Positions 54,690-64,000 of a stretch of 64,000 nucleotides of DNA are shown here, one piece after another. The DNA comes from Dastarcus helophoroides. Its lineage: Eukaryota > Arthropoda > Insecta > Coleoptera > Bothrideridae. Made by a program: the position numbers and the translations under genes. Below the pieces are notes generated by a model. That model was not told the DNA's origin, did not search any database, and was given only the letters and a program-made list of their open reading frames with translations. Location: the NCBI GenBank assembly GCA_028583605.1, contig CM053330.1, positions 22,904,129 to 22,968,128 of the forward strand, given 5' to 3'. Numbering within the stretch: the stretch's first letter is position 1; every line of letters begins with the position of its first letter.

Positions 54690-55250
54690 TTGAGGTTTTA
54701 TAGTACGGCCATAAAGTAATGCAAAATTTTCAGAAACAAACTTAGCTCTCTTGGATTCAATTCAAAGAAGAGCGATTCCCCTAATTGATGACGAGAGTCT
54801 GACCGATTCTCTCGAAACACTAGAGCACAGGCGTATGGTTGGTTACTTGTCTCTTTTCTACAAGTAGTATCATGGAAGATGCTGACAGGAACTAATAGGA
54901 TTGATCCCCCCAAGGCCACGATTCTTGAGGCGTACTAGACAGTCGCAGACAGCAAATTCCTGTGCGGTACAGCTTGACACAGTGAGGACTTCTATCTACG
55001 GAGACTCTTTTTTCTATAGAACTTCCAAGTAATGGAACTTGTTACCGAAAGGAATTTTTCCCAAAAATTACAATCTATCCTTGTTTAAGAATGCGGTTCA
55101 TCGCCATCTATCCTTGTTTCCGCATCCTACTCGCAGTGCTTTGAAAGCATAATGGGGTTACCCTTTGCGAGTGGATTAAACTTAACAAAAAAAAGCCCTT
55201 GGACCCATCGATTTGATTTCTTTTTGATACCATTATCCAATACATTACTC
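54690..55250 (+). repeat. Dispersed repeat R, copy 3, split by a LINE fragment
   Basis: The left half (CCATAAAGTAATGCA...TTTTCAGAAACAAA) ends at 54738. The right half (CTTGGACCCATCGATTTGAT) starts at about 55191. Compared with the intact copy at 35038, the LINE piece sits between them. Confidence 0.6.
54739..55190 (+). pseudogene. jockey/CR1-like LINE, 3' end (5'-truncated insertion)
   Basis: Translated pieces SLDSIQRRAIPLIDDESLTD, SLETLEHRRMVGYLSLFYK, RTRQSQTANSC, GDSFFYRTSK and NLSLFKNAVHRHLS match the C-terminus of insect LINE ORF2. They are interrupted by stops and a frameshift. The sequence ends CTTAAC followed by an A-run (about 55182-55190), the expected LINE tail, and the 5' end is truncated abruptly. 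This is a normal target-primed insertion product, unlike the fragment at 49.8 kb. Confidence 0.8.
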
Positions 55251-55401
55251 AGCAATGGTAGTTATAATTTTTATTAAACTGTTAATAAATAAAAGGAATT
55301 TAAAAAATTATAAAATTAATAAAGTTAGGTATTATTAATTTGAAAATAAAATTATAAAAAGTATTTTACTTGTGCTATTGTCTAAACAAAATAATAGTTA
55401 A

Positions 55402-55612
55402 GTGCAAAGAAGGTTTCACCCCTTTACCACATCGGCAATTAAATAAATAATTACGCGATACGTATTTCGCCAGCAGAACTGCCATTTTCAAGCGTACTTA
55501 TCTAAAAAGATTAGCAAAAGATGCATCGACGTCATCTACATTGCGATTCAAATCGATACTGCGAGTATCGATTTGGTAAAGGGGTAGTAAAGGGGTGAAA
55601 CCTTCTTTGGAC
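55402..55612. mobile_element. Small TTAA-flanked MITE
   Basis: The 211-bp unit lies between TTAA (55398-55401) and TTAA (55613-55616). TIRs GTGCAAAGAAGGTTTCACCC and, inverted, GTCCAAAGAAGGTTTCACCC differ at one of 20 positions. The right arm contains a short duplication of the CCCCTTTAC motif. TTAA points to piggyBac-type mobilisation, although the terminal bases are not the usual CC. Confidence 0.7.
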
Positions 55613-55939
55613 TTAATCACAAGCCACACTGTTTAGTTCAGTGCTTTAGAGAAAATAATAGTTAACAAAATTAAAATAAAATAACTTCAATTATTGCAAA
55701 AATTCAAAATAGGTAATTTTAAATTACCACCATTCAGAAGTCTAAATTCAAATGATTAAAATGCGATGGTATTTTCTTATGGCCGTGCAGCCCCTACCAT
55801 TCCAAATAGGCTTACCGAACCTCATATCAACGTAATTGTAAAGAAGAACTTTACAACAGGGATGCACGCAGAAAACTGCTAAGAGAGGAGCTACTTTCGT
55901 TTTCCAAATAAGGATAGTGAAAAATTTTAATTTTCCATT

Positions 55940-56610
55940 TGAAGTTAAGTTTCCAGAAAGCAATGAAAATTTTGAAAAAAATTGTATTTTATAAAAAGCC
56001 ACGCTTATACTCACATTTTCGCAACAAAGTACAAACTGAAAGTGTGTCTTGTTATGAAGGGAAAAATATCAAAATTTCAAGAAAAAAATCAGAATTTGTA
56101 AAACAAAGCTTAGCAAAATCTAAATCTTTGCTTTAAATTTCGTGAAAAGACAACAATTTCGAGATTAAGGTCTAGATTAAAGGAGGCAATTTTCGAGATT
56201 GAAATCAAAATTTTAAGTAACCAAACTCGGCTATAAGAATGTTTTATAAAAAAATCGAAATTTCTTGAGAATAAAGAAAGTTAAAATTTCCAGAAAAATG
56301 TGGAAATTTCCAAAACAGCTTGATCAAAAATTTCAAAAAAAACTCAAAATTTAACACAGAAATGTGATTCGTATTATTGGTATTTTGTAGAATTTTACAA
56401 GTGAAAATTTTGAACTTAATCTTAAAATATCGCACTTGTTTCTTCAAATTTCGACTTTGCTTTCAAAATGTCTATTTTATTTTCAAAATTTTGGCTGTAG
56501 AGTCTAAATTGAGAAAAACTATAGAAATTCTACTTTAAATTTGAAATTCTAAATCTTAAAATTTTTGAAACAAATTCGAAATATATAAAAAATCTTAATT
56601 TTAATTTTTA
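55940..56610. repeat. Degenerate TTTCGA minisatellite, block 12
   Basis: Mixed-orientation units (AAATTTCGTGAAAAG, AAAAATCGAAATTTCTTGAG, AAATTTCGACTTTGC). Confidence 0.55.
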
Positions 56611-56624
56611 ATTTTGCTTACATC

Positions 56625-57100
56625 CAGGGGTTGGACACTTTTTACCCCCACCATGACAACTTTTGTCATATCACAGGGTACAATTACCAACATGAGAGCA
56701 AAAAAGACGCTTAGTACTTTATCTAATAACGTTACCATTTAAATTTTAAATTGACAACTGTAACTGTCACTATCATTGTTGGCAGCTTTTTTTTGTCTTT
56801 TGTTGTTGTTTATTTATTATAATATAAGAACACTGCAAAATAACTACACATGTTCCACAGTCTATGAATACCACATAAAATAAAACAAAATGCGTCAACT
56901 AAACAGTAAATAAGTTTGGTTAGGTTCACAAATGACAACTATAAATAATGACAATAATGACAAATATAAACAAATATATTTGAAAAATCAGGTCATGCCA
57001 CGCCCCATTATATGTGTAAACTAAAGATTACTACAATTTAGAAATATTTCGTCATTTATAAGTTTACAAGCCTTCCCTTTCACAGGGTGTCCGACGCCTG
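56625..57100. mobile_element. hAT-like MITE upstream of the MAIP1-like gene
   Basis: 476 bp. Left end CAGGGGTTGGACAC, right end inverted CAGGCGTCGGACAC. Flanking octamers CTTACATC and TTTACACC agree at six of eight positions, as expected for an old 8-bp hAT duplication. CAGGGGT(C/T)GG is a common hAT terminus. No transposase. Confidence 0.65.
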
Positions 57101-57119
57101 TTTACACCTAACATTTCAG

Positions 57120-57500
57120 CCTTTCTCTCAAAGTTTTCAATTTGCAGTCGAATTTAGATTCCAAACTGTGATTTTAATTTTAACCAGGAAATTTCAATAC
57201 TTAATTTGAATTAAAAAAAAGATTAATAATCTCAAGTTTAAATTAGAAATTCTGAAAATGAAGTCGAAATATCGATAAAAGGAAATGAGTCAAATTAACA
57301 AAAAAAATCCAATTCTAACAATATGTAAGGAAACTTTTTTGAGTTTTTACTTTTTCATTTTCAAATATTTTAAAGTTTCATGTCCGCTTTTTCAGATTTA
57401 ACGTTGGAATCAAAAAATATATATATATATAAATTACAAGTTTTTGTATCAGGTTCTCAAAAGTCAAAATTTTGTAAACAAAATTTGTGTTTTTAAGTTT
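57120..57500. repeat. Degenerate TTTCGA minisatellite, block 13
   Basis: A short block of diverged units (GAAGTCGAAATATCG, AGTCGAATTTAG), including a (TA)n run near 57418. Confidence 0.45.
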
Positions 57501-57717
57501 TCTTTCTCGAGCACATTGATTGAATAAATAATAAATTCAATTTAATATCGATCAGTTTCCTCATTTATCAAAAGCACGATACGCCACTGGAAGGATTTGT
57601 GAATTCGCATCATGGAAATGTGGCAATCATGCCTTTATGCCAGTGATGATGGCGACCTCTGTAGAAAGAATCTTTCAAAACCCAAGCTGTCAATTTGCTG
57701 TCAGTTTGGTTAAAAGT

Positions 57718-57738
57718 ATGGTTATCTGTTTAAAATGA
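57718..57738 (+). promoter_or_regulatory. Six-codon uORF overlapping the MAIP1-like start
   Basis: ATG GTT ATC TGT TTA AAA TGA: its stop codon overlaps the main start (ATGA at 57735-57738). If the transcript includes 57718, this uORF would lower or regulate translation of the main frame. The transcript start is unknown. Confidence 0.4.
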
Positions 57739-58148
57739 CTGTTAATTTAATTTCAAAATCATTATTACAACATGTATCAAGGACCAATTTCATGTACAGA
57801 AACGGTTCATTATTGAATGTGTTCAGTGCCAGTAAATTTAATCAAGTGTGTTTTTGCTCGTCGACTGTTTTTCAGCTAACCTCAAAACTTCCGTTTTTGA
57901 CTTTTACAAAAAACGTAAACACAAGTAGTACATTACCAGAAAAATGGAATCATAAAAGGTTTTACTGTTCGGAGAGTGGTCCTCCTTCCAACAGGTTGCC
58001 ACCACTGATGAATATTCCAAAATTGGTGTGGCCTTCATTTATTAAATCTATAAGGAACTTTATTTTGGCAACCTTTATCATAAGGCCGTATTTGGATCAA
58101 GAATTTAGTTTATCAGAGTTTGTATTGGGTTCCAAAAAGGCTGTGGAG
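57735..58148 (+). CDS. MAIP1: MAIP1-like (m-AAA protease-interacting protein), first coding exon
   Basis: 138 codons from ATG 57735. The first ~50 residues are basic and hydroxylated with almost no acidic residues (ISKSLLQHVSRTNFMYRNG), as in a mitochondrial presequence. Then comes a family-specific block: PPLMNIPKLVWPSFIKSIRN, FILATFIIRPYLDQEFSLSE and FVLGSKKAVE. In vertebrates MAIP1 is a matrix protein with a Tim44-like fold that binds the AFG3L2 m-AAA protease and protects the EMRE subunit of the calcium uniporter. The exon most likely ends GAG^GTATAT after Glu138; reading on gives only 11 unrelated codons and a stop. The remaining exons are not found in the window, so they lie to the right or past a long intron. 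Confidence 0.85.
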
Positions 58149-58189
58149 GTATATATCTTATGCAGATTTTTACCAGATGTTTGAAATTG

Positions 58190-58539
58190 ATTGGGTGCTA
58201 CTTAAAAGTGAAACTTGGAAAATAAAACAGTTGTGGAACTGGAAATAAGTATTTTATATTTAGCTATGTATAAGGCAATGTTTTTCTTACGGACTTTCGG
58301 CCTGACTAGCGGAAAAATCAATTTCAGAAGCTGAGCGATCCATTTACGATTTTATTTTATAACTCTTATTTTATGGGATGTTAAAAATTTCAAGACAGAC
58401 TTGCTTCTCTTGGACAGATCTACCAATTAAAAATTAAAAGTATATAAAAAAATTATAAACATTTTAATTATAAAAGTGGAATTTCTAGTTTAAACTTTTT
58501 ATGTTCACTTTATTATTGTTGTTTTCCTAGTGTGACTTG
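58190..58539 (+). other. MAIP1-like intron 1, start
   Basis: Intron DNA with no feature recognised. Confidence 0.4.
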
Positions 58540-60260
58540 TTGACTTGTTTCTTAAAATTCAGACTCAACTTGCGATTTTTATTTTTACTTCCAAAACTTT
58601 GAATTAAAAATTTCGAATTGTTCGAGAATTTTTGTTATAATTTAGTATATTTATTCAAAATTTAGACTTCAGAAACATTGACTTTTCTTAATTTTGGCCT
58701 CAAGGGCGACATTTTTTCCATTGTAAATTGGAAAAGTTAAATTTTTTTTTATTTCCTTTTTTAACTGAAAATTTCGATTTTTTTAAATAGTTTTAATTCT
58801 TTCTTAAAATTTCAACTTTAAACTCGAAATATAGACTTTTTTTATAAATTTCCGAATTATTTTTGAATATTTTACTTTGATATCTTTCTGAAAATTGGCA
58901 CTTAGTTTTCAACTTTAATGCTGAAATCAAGACTTTTTCAGGAACTTTTTTTTAATTTTCTGTTTAAACCTGGAAGTTTGGACTAATTTTAAGAGTTTTG
59001 GTATGTTTTCTAAATTTCAATATTAATCGCAAAATGTTGCTTATTTTTCACAAAAGTGGGATAATTTTTTAAATAATTTTTGTACTTATTGGCTTTCCTT
59101 TGTAAATTATTCAAATTTATAAATCATAAATATGTAAAATCATTGCAAAGAAATAAATATGAAAATGCTAAAATGTATTAAATTTCTTACTTACTGTGTT
59201 GCTTTCACCATTAAATTCAGTTTATGAATTTTGAGTATTTTAAAATATAAATCGTGTTTTTTTAGTTTTTTCTTATAATTCGCTCTTTTCGAATTTTTTC
59301 CTTTCTATTTTACTATAAATATCAATTTTACACTGAAAATTTCGATTTACTATGGATTATGAATTTTTCTCAAAGTTTTGACATTATTCTCATGATTGTA
59401 ACTTTTCTTTTATCGAAAGTTTCCTTTACACCCCACATTATTTTATAAATGCGGAGTTTTTCGAAATTACAACCTTTTTGCTTATTCAAAGTATGAACTA
59501 GCGATCTTTACTTTTTTCTACCACAAACTAGAAATTTCCAAAAAGATTTCAAAAAATAAGTTCAGTTTTAAGTTTATTTTATTAAAGTGACACATTTACA
59601 TTTTCTCCAATTTTTTGCTTTAATCTCGTTAATTCGATATTTGAATTTTTTTCTGAAATTTGGTTTTTAACTACAACATTTTGACTTTAATTTTGTAATA
59701 TTAAATTTCTATTTAGTATTTCAGCTTTTTTTAAAATGTGGCTTTAAAATCTAAATACAGGTTTTTTCTTTAAATCTCGAAACTTTCCGAAACTGTCGGT
59801 CTCAAAATTTTCCCTTTATACTTAGGTCAATATTTCTATTATTTCTTGAATCTTCGACTTTAATCTCTGAAGTTCAAATTTAACCTAACAAGGTCAAAAA
59901 ACATTTTGTTTTAAGAAACAAAGTGAAAAATTTTATATCGAAAAATTTCTCTTTGAAGGCAAACATTTAAGTAAAAAAAAATGAAATCTTAGATTCAGAA
60001 TTTGAAAATCTGAAAAACTTCAATTAATTTTTTTTCTAAATTTTTATCTGTAGGGTTTTATCAAGATTTCCATATTAACATTTTTAAATTTAATTTTCGA
60101 ATTTCAAAATAAAAACTAGAAATTCCTAAATTCAAAATTCCCAAAAAAAATTTTTACATGTTATGAGCGTTTTTTTGAAAATTACTACTTTTTCGAAGTT
60201 TTTTAAAAATAGTCGAAATTATCTATTCTAAGTTCGGAATTTTAAGTAAGTAATAAGTAC
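58540..60260. repeat. Degenerate TTTCGA minisatellite, block 14
   Basis: Plus-orientation units dominate (GAAAATTTCGATTTTTTTAA, ACTTTAAACTCGAAATA), more diverged after 59880. It lies in intron 1 of the MAIP1-like gene, so the family is not confined to the UBE2R locus. Confidence 0.65.
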
Positions 60261-62029
60261 TTCAGTTTTCGAGTATAAATTAATAGTACCCAAAAAAAAT
60301 AAAATACAAAAAAATACAATCAGGTTGTACGATGTAACCAAGGTTACAAGGGTCACTAGTAGTGAATAACTTTCCTTCTTGTGTTATGTGTTGCATAGCA
60401 TTGTCCATTAAATATAAGTGCCTCGGCGTAACGCGTCAACGGCTCTTTCACACGCAGAGTCGTAAGGCTCGTTCTCGCGAGCGGGACCTTTTTCTGCTCC
60501 TACCTCCATCTCTTTCACTTACAAAGCCTTTCGGTTTAAACGCTAGCCATTACGTCCGTCTTTGGGTACAATGGATCGGATTAGATCCGGACAATGTTCC
60601 AAAATCCCTGTTAAGGTTTTCGGAAACTTCCCTCCAGTTTTTAGTTACACTATTGCGGCTCCTGTACAACTGGGTATTTTTGTCCCAAAGGACGGGTTTC
60701 ATTAGGGTTGCCACCTTTTGTGTTGACAAAATCGGTACAGTTTGGTATCCAAAAATTCATTAATAACCTTTCTTGTATTCACACTATTTTAAAGTATCAA
60801 AAAAGGTTTAAATCCAAAACATTTTCTGTAATCTATTTTTAGTGCAGGATACAGTGCAGTACATAAATAACAAACTCTAGAACGAACGAAATTATAATCC
60901 ATCTGTTATATTCGTGATTCAGTTTAGCAATCCCAATTATGGTGTATTATATTTAAAAAAAGTCCTTTGGCAATATTGCCCAAAATTCAGACCTACGGAA
61001 TTTTGATCAGGACGCTGGACCTTGGTGCTTAATATTGGGACTGTCCCGACCAAATCAGGTCAGCTGATAATGCTAACAACTCGAAACAAAATTCATCTCG
61101 ACTTAGCCCTTGGGGACGAGACCTACGAGCCACTCTTTCAATTTACATTTTTTTTAACTCCGATTTGTAAATTTTAAATCGGCAAAGAACATTGTTTAAT
61201 ATAAATTATGTGATTTTTTTTACTTCATTCAACATACCGGTTTTGTAGGAATAGCAAGCAGGTTTAGCTTTATTTTTGTCAAATTCAAAAAAATTAAAAG
61301 CTGTATTTTTACAGTTTTTTTAATGTAGATTCCACTTCTGCTATTGGATTGGCAGTAGCGTAGTAAATATAATTAAAATAACTCAAAAACCAGTAAACCG
61401 ACTAACCAATATGTGCATATATTTGTCATCAGAATGATTGGAGGATTTCAAATCTGTCAATATATCGGGTGTAGCAAGATCATGGTACAACCCATATTTT
61501 TTCTCTATTTATTAAGATAAAACTTGCTACACTTGATGTATTTATGAAATGAGAAATTTCCTCATAAAAATGACATTCCCACTGCTGTCACTTCTCTAAA
61601 ACTGATACTCACTTTTGATTTTTAAATGGAAACCCCTGTATATTTTTACATTTTTGGAATCTATACAATTTTCGGGATACAATACATATAAAATAAGTGG
61701 TGTTTAAAGGATCGAAAAAATTTTTCGACCCATTTTATTTTTCAGCCTAGAAGGTCATGACTCATCCTAATTAATTTTAACAGACACATTAACGCATTGT
61801 AGCGTTAAAGTGGCCCATTTAACATTTCTTGTAGATACTGTATCCTGTTTATTTACACAGCTATTGCCAATCCATTAGCATATGAAAACATTAGTACATG
61901 AAAAACTGTGAAAGACCAGCTTTTTCATTTTTTTGAATCTGTTAAAAAAGACTTTAAAAATGGGGGTATCCACTCAGAAAACTAACCCTGTACAATTTTT
62001 ATTTTTCCTAAAAGTTCCACATATAAAAA
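60261..62029. other. Intron sequence with a GC-richer ORF island and repeat S copy 2
   Basis: A 133-codon ORF (60362-60763) lies in DNA noticeably richer in GC than its surroundings (60420-60720). It has no domain that I recognise and fits no MAIP1 exon. Repeat S copy 2 runs at about 61512-61775 (CTTGATGTATTTATGAAAT to ATGACTCATCCTAA). Confidence 0.4.
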
Positions 62030-62720
62030 CTTTTGTCTAAAATTTCTTATTATGTATTTTCAAAATTTCGACTTGAGTTTTCTGTGCTTTTCATCCTTTT
62101 TTTTTTTCGAAATTTTGTCTTTATTATTTTATGTATTTTAAGAACAGTTATTTCTAAAGCTGAGACCAAGATTCAGAATTTGGGAACCAAATACCAGTTT
62201 CGATCTTGTTATATCTTATCACTTCAGTATAATCAACTCGAAATTGACAGCCATTCCGGCGGCACTAACAAATTACAAACATTACTGATAAGTATATCGC
62301 GATCTATTTGCGTGCAAACAGAATACGATTTAGACTGCAACATTCCAGTTTCCTAAATATGACTTTTTTTTTTATTGTTACTCAACATTTTTAAACTTTT
62401 TCTTGTAATACCGAGATTAAATTCACCTTTTTTTTTCAATTTCCAATTCTAAATTTCGATGATTTCTGGAAAGGTTGAATTTATTTTCGAAATTTCAACT
62501 TTTTAGCTTCGGCTCAGGTGATCAAATTTCAGGTTTTAGTTCAAAATTTTCAGCAAAATATTCAAATTTGTAAAAAATCGAAATATCCATTTTAAAGTTG
62601 AAATAAAAATAATAATAAGCCGAACTTTAGAGAAAAGCTCGAAATTTGTGTAATAGAAGTATTTTCAAATTTTCAAGTTTAAATTTAAACAAAGAATTTT
62701 TAAAAAACTTTTAAAACGTA
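62030..62720. repeat. Degenerate TTTCGA minisatellite, block 15
   Basis: Diverged plus-orientation units at 62040-62110 and 62400-62710. A less repetitive stretch at 62140-62350 has an ORF tail without known domain. Confidence 0.5.
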
Positions 62721-63089
62721 CAAAAGCAGATCATCTGTGATGTAAACACAATATAAATAATAGAGTGGGTCGATATTCTAATTTTAAATGGCCTGCAGGG
62801 CCAAAAGTTATGAAATGGTTTAAAGTGAAAAGAGTATTTTTTTTATTTCGATGTTCAACCCCCTCGCCGGGCTTCTAAATGTAAAAATTTTAAACAGTTG
62901 GACTCACTAACAAAAAAAAAACAGCATATAGAAATTTAAATACTATTTAAATAATATTATTTATTATGAAACCAACAAATGATTACAATTTCAAAGCTTC
63001 TACTTTGTCCATTTTTTTTACTTATAGCTGAGGAGATGCATCTGAAAATGCTAGTTACTAGTTTCTACCGGGTCAAATTCTAATTGGGG
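62721..63089. other. Nothing recognised
   Basis: AT-rich intron DNA with no identifiable element. Confidence 0.35.
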
Positions 63090-63400
63090 GGACTCTTTCA
63101 GTACTGTCTACTTGCAAAGGGCATTATGGCCCTGGGCGAGTAGGAGGCTGACATGAAGTTAGATAAGGACAAACAACCATTTTAAACAAGGATAATTTGT
63201 AATTAATAAGGAACATTTCTGTAGAAAAAAGAGTAGCTTTAAATAAAAGTTCTAACTGTGGTAAGAGGGATTGCACAGGAATTTGCTGTGTCCGGTTGTT
63301 TTGTACGCATCAAGAATTTTATTACACTTGGGATGATCAGAGCCATTGGAATGGAATTTTAGTATTGTTTGTAGTAATGAGACTCGGTTTTGTTTAGTGA
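63090..63400 (-). pseudogene. jockey/CR1-like LINE, degenerate 3' fragment
   Basis: On the minus strand, translations across frames give RTKQPDTANSCAIPLTTVRT, then SYSFFYRN and KLSLFKMVV. These match RTRQSQTANSCAVQLDTVRT, DSFFYR and NLSLFKNAV of the 54.74-55.19 kb fragment. Nucleotide similarity continues to GCATAATGCCCTTTGC-like sequence near 63115. Stops interrupt all frames. Same family, older copy. Confidence 0.65.
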
Positions 63401-64000
63401 TGTATGACAAATTGGTACCTGCGAGTGAAAAAAACGTCGTTTTAAGTTTTTTACTGACAGGTACCTGCACCATACTACATAACAACCACCTCCTCGTGAT
63501 GAGTTCTGTCCAAGAGCTACCCTATCATAAAAACGAAAAAAATTTGATCATTCTTGGGAGCTGATGGGAATCGAAATATATGTATGTAATTTATTCGTGG
63601 CTAATGAACCATTACTCATCCTATCGCTGAGGTAACTCACTGCATAATATTAGGTGAGGGGGGGACTTGTGGGTATCTAAATATTGTATTACTTAAAAAT
63701 TATGTTTTACTTTGGCTAATAAACGACTACAAAACATTTCCCAACACAGGAAGTTTAGTTTTGGAATTTATAATTTTTATAAATATGTATTTAGGAGCCG
63801 TTGGGGGGCTAAGCACTTTTAAAAGTACCTAAGAATTTACGTCTGAAAATTGGTCTTTAATACGCAACTTTTCCCACCACAGGCAGTCTGAAATTAAAAA
63901 AATAATAATAAAATCTACCCAACCTAATAAACAATCAGTAAGCATTGCAGCTCGTATCTTCTGACGTCATGCAGTGCACACGGAAATGCTGTTGTAGAAA
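63401..64000. other. Nothing recognised
   Basis: Short ORFs only (72 and 77 codons, opposite strands at 63250-63565). The minus-strand one is largely the LINE remnant. No MAIP1 exon is found. Confidence 0.35.

Noticed and set aside
58149..58184. Read-through end of the MAIP1-like frame, or a 17-bp micro-intron ending TTATGCAG
   Set aside because: The sequence after Glu138 does not resemble the family, and a 17-bp intron is too short for normal splicing. A long intron from GAG^GTATAT is preferred.

Overview
The window looks like nuclear DNA of an arthropod, most probably an insect. It is AT-rich, its genes are split by spliceosomal introns (GT..AG), the introns are very long, and the transposon load is heavy and of insect type (BEL/Pao, DD41D mariner, mariner, Helitron, jockey/CR1-like LINE, Harbinger-, hAT- and piggyBac-like MITEs). 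The two host genes are conserved across animals and do not fix the order.

Two host genes are supported. (1) On the minus strand, a Cdc34/UBE2R-type ubiquitin-conjugating enzyme has exon 1 at 47172-47351, exon 2 at 13267-13353 and exon 3 at 3156-3388. The introns are about 33.8 kb and 9.9 kb, all three exons join in frame, and the C-terminal tail exon(s) lie left of the window. (2) On the plus strand, the first coding exon of a MAIP1-like mitochondrial protein lies at 57735-58148, with the rest beyond the right edge. The two genes start about 10.4 kb apart in divergent orientation.

Almost everything else is transposon-derived. Left to right: a foldback family with a MITE and a mariner relic between its arms (0.5-3.1 kb); a ribozyme-like repeat motif (4.1 kb); SINE-like and Tc1/pogo-like pieces (5.7-11.6 kb); a TTAA-flanked TIR unit enclosing a degenerate repeat block (13.7-17.4 kb); a DD41D mariner with 1.27-kb inverted arms (21.2-24.4 kb); a Tigger-like relic (24.9-25.8 kb); three Harbinger-like MITEs in a row (27.4-29.6 kb); a young BEL/Pao element without integrase (29.6-33.7 kb); a foldback element (33.8-34.2 kb); a chimeric Helitron inserted in one arm of a hairpin (41.0-42.3 kb); hAT-like elements (48.2, 49.7 and 56.6 kb); and LINE fragments (49.8-51.6, 54.7-55.2 and 63.1-63.4 kb).

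Running through all of this are about fifteen blocks, roughly a quarter of the window, of a degenerate ~18-22-bp unit with core AAATTTCGACTTTTTTC, present in both orientations. Most of the window between 3.4 and 47.2 kb is therefore the intron space of one small E2 gene acting as a transposon sink. Statements about insertion order and relatedness come from reading the sequence by eye and are marked as inference where they are.
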